Source: Breviolum minutum Mf 1.05b.01
Lineage: Eukaryota > Sar > Dinophyceae > Suessiales > Symbiodiniaceae
Direction of reading: 5' to 3'
NCBI GenBank assembly: GCA_000507305.1
Contig: DF239949.1
Location: 66,776 to 130,775 of the forward strand
DNA length: 64,000 nucleotides
The notes below the pieces were generated by a model. The model was not told where the DNA came from. It searched no databases and saw nothing but the letters and a program-made list of their open reading frames with translations. A program made the position numbers and the translations under genes. Numbering within the stretch: position 1 is the stretch's first letter; every line of letters starts with the position of its first letter. Of this stretch, positions 50,164-62,541 are shown in pieces.

Positions 50164-51223
50164 ACTGTAGTTAGCTCGTTAGCTAGTTCGTTGGTTCATG
50201 CATTCATTGATGACTTAGGTAACTTAGGTATATTATAATTGGTTTGCTTGCTAGTTAGTAGTTGAGTAGTAGTAGTTTAATTAGTTAGGGGATGAAGGGT
50301 ATGCCGGGTATGCCAGAATTTCTTGCATGTACAAATCGACAATGCTGCTTGCGCTTTGATGAACACATCCCACGGGCATCAATGCTCACTTTGCAACATG
50401 ACATTACATGAGCATCAAAGCGATTGCAGCCTCATGCAGTCTCCAAGATCTATTGCACCAAGCGACGTTGTTCCAATATCGGCGGTCAAAGGGTCCCCCG
50501 CGACACACCTTGCTGACCAACGATGCTCCTCAAAGAATTGGCCACAGGCGCATCCCAAGTGTCGCTTTTTCACTTTGTCATCCCTTAGTGGCCTACTGCA
50601 TCTCACAAGACTTCTCTTTGGGGATCAAGTCAAAATCTTTGTAGAAATTCAATGTTATACACTCCCAGAAGGTTCTTGATTTCCCGTTCGGAGTACCATG
50701 TTCTTTTTCTTTGCAGGCTGCAGGAGATGAGTAATGTTCGGCTAGGCCTTATTTGATTTCCATCAGACTCATCTACAATCCTTTCAAAAACCAGCCCATG
50801 CAAATCAACTCAGAAACGGTTTGACACCCAAATTCTACCAAATGAATGCTAGTCTGATTTTCGTTGGGCCCTTGGATTTTACAATATTGATCAATATTGC
50901 ACAGCCCGCCAGGAGCCGCCATGACCGGAAAAAACACATCCAAAAACGCCTGAGGTCTCATCATAAAAGTGGATGCTGTGACCATAGAGCACCCGCCATT
51001 CTCTCAAGTACTCCCTTGGTAATGAAAAGCTCCCCCGCCATGCTGAGACAACACATGGTGAGGTGTGAACAAGGTAATTGAAGAGTTTCACCATCCACTT
51101 TCCAGTATTTCCACCCACTCCGTTGGCAATCAGAAGAGTAGAGCTTATAATAGGCTTTTTGGATCTTTATATCATGTATGGTAAGAAAACCCCCGACATG
51201 TCAAACTGCTACCGCGCCGCAGA

Positions 51224-51681
51224 TCATACTTGGCATCGTTGGAGAGAAAGCATGATACCACAATCCAACAGAAGAGAAGTTGAAGGCAAAAGCTCACCTA
51301 AGACTGTCGAAAGGCTCCGGTCCGAAAAGCATCGAAAAGCAATTGGAGCTACTACTGCTGATTCGGATTGAAAATCCATGCAGCCAGTTGACAGGTAGTT
51401 TAAAATCATGTGGAAAAATCCAACGGATTCTCAGGGTTTTCGTACATCCCCAGGTAGCTGCTTTGGACCACCCAATTGGGATGGACTTCTTCTATCGGAG
51501 GGACCGCTGTGGTGTTGACATTCTGAACTGCCGATTGGGCTGAGACAAAAAGACGTGAAGCAAGTTCAAAATTTCCATTGAAGATGTTATATAAACTCAA
51601 TACAAAGTTCCCTTTGCTAAATGCGATATCTGTAGAACTAAGTGCAATCTCATTGTTGGACTTTTGAATGACCTCCAACAA
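51224..51681 (-). CDS. candidate exons, unrecognised
   Basis: 51681-51406 reads LEVIQKSNNEIALSSTDIAF, LSLYNIFNGNFELASRLFVS, then AQSAVQNVNTTAVPPIEEVH. 51409-51224 reads MDFQSESAVVAPIAFRCFSD then RSLSTVLGELLPSTSLLLD. Both are well composed and adjacent, likely one gene with a short intron near 51.4 kb. No function assigned. Confidence 0.4.
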
Positions 51682-51699
51682 AAAACAACAACAAGGTGG

Positions 51700-53304
51700 T
51701 TTTCTGTCAATCTGACCATTCCAAAACCTTCAACCTAAAAAAAAAAAAACGACCACCGAGTGACTGCTACCCCAAAAAAAATCATCAGTGAACCAGCCAG
51801 GCCAACTTCATCAAGTCCTGGAGTTGAGTCGTGATCACACTGCAACCAGCCACCTTTTCTTTTAAGTAGCGAAACCAGCAGGTGACAGCAACTTTAACAC
51901 AGCAAGACCTAGAAAACGTGGATTGATTAGTAATTAGCAAACGTGATGAGCCTTATTGCCTACGAAAAACTGACTTCAAAAGACATAAAAGACATAGAGG
52001 CATCGAATTCATATTATGCATAAAGAGTGGTACAGTACATGCATGCATGTTTCAGGACATGCACCCCTGCCTCCTCATGCCCCCATCCCTCACCAGTCAT
52101 GTTAGCAACAAAAACATGCAAAAAACTGACACCAAACGACATGCGACGTGGACCAGTCTGACTCCAGTCCTGCGAAGAGTGTGGCATCCCAGAAGGACTC
52201 AACCAACTCATGTGAGGTTTGAGTATTCGTCACTGCCATGGACGAGGTGCGTGTCACCGCGTTCCTCGGAGAAGTGACGAACGCTTTTGAATGATATGAT
52301 ATGAATTGGTATGAAGCATCTGTACCTATATCTGTATCTGTTGATAAGTCCGTCCATTCACGCTAAAACCTCTCTAAACATGTTAATCATCGGGGGGAAT
52401 AACGACCATAAGTTCATTTCATGTCGACGATTCTGTTATCCCGAAATGCAAAAAATGCCTGCGGCTCACAAACACTGCGGTCAACTAAGCGTGTGCGACT
52501 AACGGAAAAGTGAAGAGAGGATCATGATCATGATATCATGATTATGGGTAATTATTATTCAGCCTTTAATGGGACTGGGATACACCCAACCTATATATCT
52601 CAACTTACTAAGCATCATATGAAAACAGTATGAGCACAACATCGCGAAACCTATTTACGCCGTACCACGCATTGCAACAATATGTGCAACAAAAAATCAA
52701 ATACCAAACCACCTCCCACTCTACTCACGAACGTGCATTCTTCTTAGCACATCTCGAACTTCTACTGTTCTAATGTTGACCCAGCATTGATCAACCCCCC
52801 TGCTGTTCAGTTGGGGGTCCGATTCAAGCAATTGTTAACAGATATATATATATATATTATGTATAGACTTTGAGAAAAAAAACTTTTTCTGAGGTACCAT
52901 AGGGCAAAACCCGGATTTTGAGCAGCTGGTGATTCATTTCAACCATGCCACTCCAACTCTTCCAGGTCACGTGACCCCTATGACCTAAGAGTCGCTACCG
53001 AGTGACCCCGCGAAACCTGCTTCGCAACATCCTGGTGCAGCAACACGGCTATCCTGAAGCGAATGGTGACATCAGCTGAGTTCACTGAAGAATTTTGCCG
53101 TGATGAAAAGAAAAACACCAAAAACACATCATGGCTTGCAGATCTGGTCGATAATGTCAAAATAAATTGGTCGCGTTGATTCATCATTACTCATTAACAT
53201 TTCAAAGGGCCTGCTAACTACCAAAAAATAATGCTAAATTGGCAAAATTCCACTACTCCACACATCCAGCTGGAAAAGTCCTCCCCAATGTCTATGCACC
53301 CGTA
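51700..53304. other. little supportable; one weak exon
   Basis: About 53150-52990 on minus reads SSVNSADVTIRFRIAVLLHQ then DVAKQVSRGHS to a stop at 52978-52980, possibly a C-terminal exon. A TA microsatellite lies at 52839-52858. Nothing else recognised. Confidence 0.3.
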
Positions 53305-53576
53305 TTAAAGTCCGTCCTCAGAGTCATCTTCTAAAACGAAAGGTTTCTCCTCCGGCTGCTCCCGCTGTCCCTCTGCCTACCCCGGTTGAACGAGGGGGAA
53401 GCGGACGGAGGCAACGAGGGGCTTACAAAGTATGTGTAGACAGTCACCACAGGCCAATTCAAGAAAAACAGTGGCGTAAAAAATTCTAAATCAAATGAAT
53501 TATAAGTTATACCATATGCGCATGTTGATGAACTATTCTTTGGAAGGTTCTTTAAATTTTCAAAGGAAGGAAACAA
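53305..53576 (-). CDS. membrane-protein C-terminus with a 50-bp intron
   Basis: Exon 53485-53427 reads FFTPLFFLNWPVVTVYTYF, a membrane helix, and ends at a perfect GTAAG donor. The intron 53426-53377 is 50 bp and ends GGGGTAG. The last exon 53376-53305 is exactly 23 codons plus stop and reads AEGQREQPEEKPFVLEDDSE then DGL. The join keeps phase and gives a helix followed by an acidic tail. The unspliced frame instead runs into a Ser/Arg-rich artefact. Family unknown; upstream exons not resolved. Confidence 0.6.
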
Positions 53577-54109
53577 TCACTTTTCAAACATCAAAGACTT
53601 TGAAGAATCTTTTGATGGAACTCTAACCTGAGGTAAAGAATGGTTGAATGGTTTCATCACATTCTGAGACCACAGCTTGTCCACAATTGTGGCTGGTCAA
53701 CCTAACCCCCCCCATCGTCCCCCCCCCCAGAAATAAGGATTTAACGTAAGGCCTTATTAAGGGCAACCAATGGTTAATAACCTCCATGGCACACAAGATC
53801 CCACCCCCATCATTTTGGCCCCAACCTGTGACTCTAAAAAGGCGACACGCTCTCTAAGAGTGTGCCTGATCAGCGGCGTCCAAAACTTGCGAGGGGTGAT
53901 AGGGAAGGGGCTGGTGGCTTCTTCCCTTACCTAACTAATATTTAAGACAACATGATCATGGAAAGTCCTCCTTTGCTCATTTCGAAAAAAGTAAACTTGC
54001 TATTGCTGCTATCGGACATGCAGTCTGTTTCCACACTAATAGCTTGGTCTGCCTGAAAACAAATGCCTACAGGTTCACTCCGCGCAAATCAAGAAAAAAA
54101 TTACACAGA

Positions 54110-54531
54110 ATCCAGGCAAATCACCAATTACCAACGAGAAAATTCTGCTGAATTTGGGAGACTTCCCCGGTTTTTCTCGTGAAACCTGGAACATCCCCAC
54201 ACCCACCAGGCCACCAGGGCTCCCCACAGCTCTTGCCGCATAGGGCCGATGCGAAGGATCGCCTGTGATGTCATCTTCAGGGAGGGTATCGTTACAAGAT
54301 GGGGCCCCCCCTAGTTATAAGGTAGTTATAACCCCAGCGAACCCTATTTAACCATGGTTGTAAATGGGTATAACTAGGGATAAATCCACTTATAGTAGTT
54401 AGGGGGCCCCATTCTTGTACCCGAGTTGTCTGACAATTTTTGAAGGATTTTGATATGGTATCATAAGCACACGAGACACTTGTGCTGCCGTATGTGACTG
54501 CATGATACTGAACATCCTGACATAAACACAT
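54110..54531 (-). CDS. two exons flanking a foldback element
   Basis: The upstream exon (about 54531-54430) reads QDVQYHAVTYGSTSVSCAYD then TISKSFKNCQTTR and can end at a GT immediately at the edge of the 54291-54420 element. Below the element, about 54270-54110 is open in two frames: AILRIGPMRQELWGALVAW (phase-compatible after TCACAG) or GDPSHRPYAARAVGSPGGLV then FQVSREKPGKSPKFSRIFS. I could not choose between them. The paired cysteines suggest an exported or lumenal domain. Confidence 0.4.
54291..54420. mobile_element. 130-bp foldback element, family D
   Basis: GTTACAAGATGGGGCCCCCC at the left and GGGGGCCCCATTCTTGTAC at the right, long inverted arms that extend inward through TAGTTATAA. 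Located in an apparent intron. Confidence 0.8.
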
Positions 54532-54783
54532 GGCGACCTATGGCATCAATATCCAGGGTCACAATTACCACAAACACATTGCCACAGTTACTCAGGATTT
54601 CTTGTCGTGTACCATCCTAAGGTGCACTATCTATCCGACACGGTGCTGCACAACTCTATGCCAACATCCGCTAACAAATCAAGTTGAAACAAGACATCAA
54701 TTTCAAAACCTTCCAACTCTGCAAAAACAAAAAACTCCAAGCAACATCTTTAAAACAACACACAAATGGCGCTTACACTACTA

Positions 54784-55400
54784 GCATCAATGCCTGTGAG
54801 TCTTGGGTAACTCGGGTAGCTTACAGCAGCCTCTTCCAACTTCTCCAGTCGCCCCGGGTCCAACATCACCATGTTGCCACTCGGCTGGTCCGCCGATTTC
54901 GCAAAGGACATGGCAAGAAACACTGCCCCTGTAAGGGGCCGTATGTTCGACCCTTGAAACCTCTTGAGCTAGGCAAAACTGAAATGGTCCCAAGTGTGCA
55001 CATTCTCGTCATGGTACAACATTTGGTTTGCATGTACTGTTTGAATGCTGAAAGCTTTTAATGCTCGGATGCAGGATTTCACTGATTTGCCAGGAAATTC
55101 CTCCCCCTCTCCATCCCCCAAGTTCTCCTGGAATGGCAGCCCCAGACAGGCCAATGTCCTGTAGTCACCGGGGTGTTTTTCGGACATCCCAGTAGATGCC
55201 CTTCCACCAAATAAAAAAGTGCTAAGAATGTTTACTATATAATGGCTGATTCTGAAAAAAAAATAACGCAAAAACCCTTCATCGACACCATCGTCATCGT
55301 CATCAACGTCTTTGTCATCCACTGCAGCATCACCGCAGCCTCGAGCTTGTCGTAGATCACCAGCAGGAGCCTGAAACTTGCAGGATTTCATTCTTGTCAA
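54784..55400 (-). CDS. candidate exons, unrecognised
   Basis: 55400-55270 reads APAGDLRQARGCGDAAVDDK then an Asp-rich DVDDDDDGVDEGF. About 55205-55080 reads STGMSEKHPGDYRTLACLGL, FQENLGDGEGEEF, then SVKSCIRALKAFS. About 54935-54784 reads FAKSADQPSGNMVMLDPGRL then EKLEEAAVSYPSYPRLTG. Each is well composed. Order and strand suit one gene, but joins were not proved. Confidence 0.4.
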
Positions 55401-55813
55401 CTACAGGTCTAGCCGCCGGATGTTTTGAAAAAGACTAGCCAGAAAACCGACTGTTCCATGCAAAAACAATCTGAAAACTGATGGGAGTTGCCAACCATAC
55501 CAATAATATGCTATGCTATGGGTGGGGTTTGCATCGTTCTATTTCGACCACCTCCACATCAACCATTTGACTTCATCTTGCCCCCTGCATAAGACAAGAC
55601 CGGGTCACGGTTGCGGATCCGTCTTGATGTACTCCAATTGAGTGAGCACAGCATCACCTCAAACGCTCTGCTGTTGCACCAAAGTCACAGTAAAGTCATC
55701 CAGAGTCAACAGGGTATACTGGAGTTTCTCTTCCGACAGCTACCCACCAAAAAAACAGAAGGGAAAAAGAAACAACAGCAACAACGGCGACAACGACCAC
55801 AAAGACATCGAGG

Positions 55814-55815
<2 letters not shown>

Positions 55816-55859
<44 letters not shown>

Positions 55860-55861
55860 CG
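55816..55861. repeat. CAA trinucleotide array
   Basis: About 15 CAA units. Poly-Gln, poly-Asn and poly-Val frames are artefacts. Confidence 0.95.
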
Positions 55862-56156
55862 AATATCAAATTTGAAAGCTCTCTACAACGAATATCAAGT
55901 GCCGAAACGTCACGCACCACATTGGTTCTTGCAGTAATGGCCACCACCAGATGAATGGCATCAGCAGCTCCAGGCCAGGTGATGGCGGGTGTGGTGGTCC
56001 TTGACTTCCCCAACAAGAACAGGAAAAAATTGATAGAAAAATGGATGATGCTTATAAATTGCCCCTGGATTTCCATATTTTCAAAGATTTCCAATTTTTT
56101 TCAGGATACTATGAGAATGATCCCTGGTTCCAGTTTCCATCCGAGTCACGTAGTTG

Positions 56157-56328
56157 CTACTGTAGTGGATGCCAACGTAACGCCAGCAGCCGCTGGCGTA
56201 GTGCTGCTGGTGCTGTCGCTTGGTACGCAAAGTTCACAGGTGGAGCGGCAGCCAACAATGACCTAATCCCAAACTGTCTGGCTATTTGTTCACAAATTTG
56301 CGGCACCTTTACGGGGATGGGGAGTTCC
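56157..56328 (-). CDS. candidate exon, unrecognised
   Basis: After a GTAAG acceptor-like site at about 56328 the minus strand reads ELPIPVKVPQICEQIARQFG, IRSLLAAAPPVNFAYQATAP, then AALRQRLLALRWHPLQ and a stop at 56157-56159. Alanine- and leucine-rich with GC-rich third positions, this is convincing coding text. Function unknown. The plus-strand frames over the same DNA look less natural. Confidence 0.5.
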
Positions 56329-57598
56329 TTACCTAAGCTAAATGAACCCAGGTCCGCTGTGTTTAATTTCAGGGTGTTTGCCTTTGAGGGTTGGGATGGG
56401 ACGCAACCACCGGATCTTCAAGGGGGTCGGTTTCCAAAAATGGAGGCATGTTTGGGAGGAAAATAATAGCTCATTTAGCACCTGCAAATGTATTTACACA
56501 GCAGAGATTAGTTTCTATTTCATAATCTAACATATATAATTGAATCATCATTCATTTAAAAAATATAGTGAACTTTTAAAGTTTAAGCCACTGTGGCACC
56601 GATGAGATAGCATCATGATCCGAGTGAATTTTGACACTCATGGATTTCCATGATGTTCCTCGTGGCTGACTGCAACAATGCACCATCCGAGCATATAATT
56701 CATATAATCATCATCACATTGAAGTTCAACCACGTTTCTCCACAAAAGCAGACCGGTTCAGCAAGTTGCTTCAGGGGATTTCTGAGGGGCATACAGTATA
56801 CAAGTACAAAAATTGATGCCATGATGAATGTTGAGCCGCGATGAGCCGCGTGGACTGGCACGCTTTTCCTCGCAACCGCAGTCACGTTTGTTCCACAGCG
56901 GGTTCTGAAACAATGATCTGTATGGGAACCCCACGTGCCATCAGGGGCAGAAAAGGGATAAGGTTTGAGACTACTTGAAAATAAAAGCACCTGTTGGTGA
57001 GGCTGGGGTCCCTGTAGTTTGAGACATTTCCCTATCCAGATGCTATGCCACAAGTCTCGAAATTAATTTAGGTGCCACACAGATTTGAAAGCATCACCCG
57101 CTGATTTTTTGCGGCCCAATGACCCCCAGAGAGGTCAGATGGAGAATCTGCAGCAGGACAAATCGACCCGGTCGAGGGTAGTACATGTTCAATCTTTTAT
57201 GTGAATTGGCAACAGAAGCTGTGGGATTTCAGGCTTTCCAAACTCCTGATGTTACTTGGAAGTTCGGGGTTAGATGCGCTCATCAAGAGCAACGTTTTCC
57301 ACCCATGGGTCAATTTAACCGAACTCGAAACCGCTCAGGCCAACTCAAGGACTGGCAGCAATGCAGCCACATCCTGCCGTCCGGAAAATGCGGGGAGTCC
57401 TTGGAAAATCGTGAGATGACTTTGGATGTCCAGAGTCTAATATATCGTTCCTGAATCTATAAAATGCTCAGAAACTGACCGCTCGATTTCGGAACTTGTC
57501 TCATGCAAAGAGGCATGAGCTAACAAAATGATCATACCATTAAAGAAAACCAGGCACACAAATCATAGAGTGTATATACAGTATACGTTACAACTTAC

Positions 57599-57985
57599 CA
57601 AAAACATCCAGAAAAGATCCTGAAGCAGTATCTCAATCAAAGTGATGAAAATCGCCAGACTCCTTGTCCCAGGTTTTTGGGGACAAAAAACCCCGAACTC
57701 CTTGGCGAAGTCCAGCTCCGAGGCCGACTCGACAACGATGTCAGCATCGCTGAAGAGCTCCTTCAAGCAAAGGCGTTGGACCAAAGAGGTGTCCAAATAT
57801 AATATGGAAACCACCGCGACAACATACTGTTGATGGACAAAATCCTGCACCACCAAGGATGATGATTATCCCACTATTTTTAGGGTTTTAACCATCCCAG
57901 GTGGTGCAGGATTTCTTCTATCAACAGTAGTGTACCAATTTTTTAGGGCAACTGGATTGCTGGTTTTAGGGGCACAGTTGATGGA
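57599..57985 (-). CDS. two exons joined across an introner-like element
   Basis: The upstream exon (about 57985-57926) reads PLKTSNPVALKNWYTT in phase 0. The intron 57925-57827 (99 bp) is exactly a foldback element. Exon 57826-57599 is 76 whole codons: YVVAVVSILYLDTSLVQRLC, LKELFSDADIVVESASELDF, AKEFGVFCPQKPGTRSLAIF, then ITLIEILLQDLFWMFL, ending at a perfect GTAAGT donor. Two hydrophobic segments flank a loop with acidic residues, so a membrane protein is likely. Family unknown. Confidence 0.6.
57825..57929. mobile_element. introner-like foldback element, copy 4
   Basis: TACTGTTGATGGACAAAATC at the left and TTCTTCTATCAACAGTA at the right, with AATCCTGCACCACC against GGTGGTGCAGGATT. The best-preserved copy. 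GT at 57925-57924 and AG at 57828-57827 on minus. Confidence 0.85.
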
Positions 57986-58950
57986 AAATTAACTTTGCAA
58001 CTTTTTTCCAGGCATATGAAAAAACAAAGTCTGGGTTTCTCAAAATGTGAGAAAGTATATGAAATATTGAGGTTCAATTGTGATTATGGATCGTTAGGTT
58101 TGATAAATGCGTTCTACATATTATACATCACCTCTATTACAGGGATCCTGCATACGGACTACTACCCAAGCTCTGCAGGATTCCATGGGATTCATCGGTT
58201 TCTTTTCTGATCCCAACAAAAGCCAGTCTTTTTGAAATTGCTAGGTTACTTTTTTGGAAAATTTCCCGGGTCCTACGAAATATCTTCCTGGATGATACAT
58301 GACAACAATACAAGTGCTTTATTTATAGTACACCATTTGGGTCCAGACGTCTCCCATAGGTTTCAACCGTTGGGTGTTACTTGGGAGCATCCAACAAACC
58401 ATAGCGATTATCATCATTCCACTTCATGAGGTCATATCACCACCATACCACCCATGGTACAGCAGTCGATTTGCGGAGGACCAGTCACCGGTTTCCCGCC
58501 GTGCTCCTTACTGCTGTAGACACTTTTGGTGACCACCACCTGCGGATGGTGGTCAAAACTCTGCTCCATCCAAGTGAGCAACAAAACCATTCTTACCTTC
58601 CAGCGTACTTCTACAGCAAGTATATAATGGTTTCTTGCAGATGTGATCATCTTAAACAGTTACTGTGTAGGCATAATTTTCTGGATAAAGAGCCAGGCTT
58701 TAAGGCTTTGACCACTCAACTTTTGAAAAAATAAGGCACGAATTTCTGCCAGTGATGAAAGACTAGATTCAAATGATAATGGTAAACATCGGCCCTTCCT
58801 GGGGGGTTTTGTTGCTGGTAAATCCTGTACACCTCCTGGAGAGATACAACTGAGGGACCCTGAGGGTTTACTACAAAAATCAGTCTTGATTCATAATCAA
58901 TGGCAGATAGTTTCTTCTTGGAAGAAATTCATGGGCACAAAAGATGCAGC

Positions 58951-58972
58951 CCGTTTGTTGTTTTGGCTCAAG
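58951..58972 (+). other. possible relict dinoflagellate spliced-leader sequence
   Basis: CCGTTTG followed by TTGTTTTGGCTCAAG. The last 12 bases, TTTTGGCTCAAG, match the 3' half of the dinoflagellate trans-spliced leader, and CCGT matches near its 5' end, with the middle diverged. Relict leaders mark mRNA-derived insertions in dinoflagellate genomes. Confidence 0.35.
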
Positions 58973-59637
58973 GGTAATAGATGGTAAAGGGGTAGTTGGC
59001 AACCGGCGCTCGACCCCCGCTAGCAACAGCCCAAACTTTTTTGGCCAAACTCTGCAGCGAAGCGATTTTTCATCATGTGAAAAAATACGGCCAGCATTGC
59101 AAGGCAGCCTTGAAAAGCGTCTCGAAGAAATCTCTGAACGTCTGAACAATTAGTTGCTCCCATGGTTCCTACGGACAAGTGTGAAAACTTTCAAGAGCTC
59201 TTGAATCGCGTACAGTACTAGTACAGTAGGTGACTGAATCCTGCTGATGTAAGGATATGAAAACATAAAATATATGAAAATATCACCTGCTAGAACTGTC
59301 AGTTTGCGACACATTGCAGGCTCTGAGCACTCTCTCACTCTTGCAGTTTTCGTGAAAAAGACAACCCCCAATTTACTTCGTCCGTCGCCAATAAAATGTC
59401 ATGTCACGTAACCCAAATAGAATCATCACAACCCCCTTGCTACTCAAGACATCAATGGATCACCATGGACCATTGATCATCAAGTCTTCCAGAGCTTTAT
59501 TACATCAAGACAGTCAAGGCCTTGCGACAGAGCACTCACAATAAGAGGCCTGCGGACTGCGGCCCCTAGTTCAAAGCATGGGGGCCCAGTACCAGTCATT
59601 ACTGCCATGTCTGGTGGGATCCAGACAGACTAGAGCC

Positions 59638-59640
59638 GCA

Positions 59641-59686
<46 letters not shown>

Positions 59687-59687
59687 C
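59638..59687. repeat. AATC tetranucleotide array
   Basis: About twelve perfect AATC/ATCA units. Confidence 0.95.
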
Positions 59688-61352
59688 ATGCACATGATCT
59701 GCATGAACGTCTATCAGGTAATCTTTGTCGTAGCTGAACCTCAGATGATCGCCAGGTCGAACCATGGAAGTTCAACACATCATATGTCTTCACATCGATA
59801 TCAACGCAGGATTCATCAACCCCCAGGCTTTTTTTCGAGGTGTCCCATCTTAAGAGCAGTTGATCACTTTATTGGGGGTAATCCCTTCCAAATAAAAAGA
59901 AAAATACCTACAGAAGAGGGTTAATGCAGTGTTGCCATTGCTTTCCAGTTAGCCCGCACCATTTTCCCTGTTCAGTAGAAGCCTACCAACATGACTGTCT
60001 CCCCGGTTGCGTGGGCAACCACTGCTTTTGCCTTGCTGATGTTCTGTGATTGCCTGGCTGTTTCGTCGTTTCAGAAGTGATGTTCAAGGAATTTGCCTTC
60101 CAAAAGATCAGAATCCCCTTGAATTCCACCACTTGGTTGCAAGTTTAACATCTTAAACCTTCTCCAACGGTAGCTTCAACAACTAGTTGGTGCTTGTTTC
60201 CCAGCCCATTTTAGAAAAATATGCGAACCTCAAAGCTGGATCATTTCGCCAGGGCACCCCTGAAAACTAACATGACATTGGAAAATCCCCCATTTTTAAT
60301 AGGAAAAATACATCTTCATTCATGGAGGATGTCCCATTGTCAATCTGAGTTTTCGGGGGAAAAAAATTGAAACCACCACCACCGGAAAACCTAGACAGAC
60401 TCACGGTTGATTCCAACCATCAAAGGAACCACATCAAACCATCACCATCATCCCGTGGCGAGTGGGCACAACATCCACCAAACAGGACCCGCATTCCAAC
60501 TTGTCGGCTGATGAAGCCTGAGGTCGAATGACGTGAAACAAACGAAGCGCCCTTTTGAATGTACGGTACGTCACCACTGAAAAAGAACAAATCCCAAGAT
60601 TTGACATGGAAACACTTTAAAATGAAAAATCCACCTGTTTTTTTGGTACAGGTTCTTTTGAGGTTGCCATTGTTCCTCATGGTCGTGTTTCAACGTACAT
60701 CCAAGAGATTCCAGTGTTGTGGCATTTTTGTTTGTGAAATGGAAGTAAGTGATCTTAGAAACCCATGAAAACGGGGAACCTGAATGACAAAGTTTGGTTG
60801 CCTTCGGATGCCGTTGGGGGCCAGGATCAAGATCCAAGTTTGAAGCTTGGATCTCTGATGGCATTCTCCCATCTGACAGTCATGGAAAAGTGGAAATATT
60901 GACAACTGATGCCATGTTGCCACATTTAGCCGCATTAATATCTGGGGCTGTAAAAGTCAAAAATTGACTTTTGCAATACAATTTCTGGGGGTATTCTTTC
61001 TTATTCCTGATCATTAGATTGCACTATGTGACGCTGCGTGTGTACATGAAGGAGACGGCAGCAGTATCACCATCACCACTATCTCACCCACCACCCAGCA
61101 CCAACCGGAGCAGCAGCAGAAAACATCAGCAGGGACTTGGTAGCGGAAATGTCCAAAAAAAAACAGAAGCAATTACTTTACTTCGAGTGATCCCCACCAT
61201 GACATGTTGGGTGGAGGTTGTCAGGTGAGGGTTGTCATTGAGAATATGATGGGAAGAATGGAGAATTTGAAAACATTGATTTCAGGTTTCCTTGGCTTAG
61301 TGATACTAGTGAGATGGGCTTTGGTCACGATGTTCCTTTCTTGAACTACTCA

Positions 61353-61518
61353 NNNNNNNNNNNNNNNNNNNNNNNNNNNNNNNNNNNNNNNNNNNNNNNN
61401 NNNNNNNNNNNNNNNNNNNNNNNNNNNNNNNNNNNNNNNNNNNNNNNNNNNNNNNNNNNNNNNNNNNNNNNNNNNNNNNNNNNNNNNNNNNNNNNNNNNN
61501 NNNNNNNNNNNNNNNNNN
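61353..61518. other. assembly gap (166 N)
   Basis: Run of undetermined bases. Reading frames crossing it are meaningless. Confidence 1.
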
Positions 61519-61680
61519 CGGTTGGGGTCTGGCACGCCACACTGAACTCGCAGGATCGCGGTTGGGGTCCAGCACGCCACTGCACTCACAGCATCGCGGT
61601 TGAGGTCCAGCACGCCACACTGAACTCAGATCCCAGTTGCCATTGGGGTCCAGCACGCCACACTGAACTCAAAGGGTCCC
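61519..61680. repeat. minisatellite, about four imperfect units
   Basis: Unit of roughly 40-50 bp built on GGTTGGGGTCCAGCACGCC followed by ACACTGAACTCA. It continues into the gap, which it probably caused. On minus it reads as SVWRAGPQ-type text, also familiar from Symbiodiniaceae gene calls. Confidence 0.85.
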
Positions 61681-62113
61681 AGTTAATTGAGGAGGACGAC
61701 GAAGGAGGAGAGGAGGACGAGGAGGAGAAGGAGGAGAAGAGACTGACATAAAATCTAACAACCCTCACCTGACAGGTGGGGAATAACAACAGCAGCAAGC
61801 ACAGAAAAAAGTGGTTCTGATTTCAGGCTCTACAAACCTACAAACCAATAGGAGATGTCTTCAACCAACGACATTTTTGGAAAACGTGAACTCTCCGTGA
61901 CTTTTCCAACTCTGCAACCCAGGTATGGGTGGGTTATGGTTTGCAATGGATGGGACAGGCCTTTGCAAACAAAGGACACTTTGGTCATGAATCGAAGGTT
62001 CCTGTGATTTTACCTGCCATACATCATACAGTATACCTATCCACCTCTCTTATGAGTTCTGGACTTTGGACCACAGGGAATTCCCACGCAAAAAGGTGAA
62101 CTCATGCCACTCC

Positions 62114-62413
62114 TTAGTTAAACAACAAGTAGCGATAAGCAGTGGAGGCCAAGAAGTGATTGTAGAGTCGGTGCTGCTTCTTGATCGCAGTCGAATATAG
62201 CTCTCCCAGCAAACCGATGTACACCTGGCAAGCGCGGGCTGCAACGATACGAACACAGCCAACTTACATGGCTTTATAGGCATATAGGCCACCCTAAAGG
62301 GTACTGCTTTTGGGAAAAAAATCGTGGATTGGTGACAAGCTACTTGACTGATGACTTGTCTCATCATAGGAATATATATATAATATGCATTATCATATAT
62401 ATATATATATCAT

Positions 62414-62445
<32 letters not shown>

Positions 62446-62451
62446 CTCCTC

Positions 62452-62541
<90 letters not shown>

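Larger units (their letters stand above)
58000..61300. other. no firm gene
   Basis: Open frames on both strands, none with a recognised motif or resolved splice pairs. The best is plus 58944-59153, ending in a helical ALQGSLEKRLEEISERL before a stop. A family C-like foldback lies at about 60252-60362 (CCCCTGAAAACTAACATG). Confidence 0.3.

Noticed and set aside
61306..61751. Open frames of over 70 codons at the gap
   Set aside because: They consist largely of undetermined bases plus minisatellite translation.
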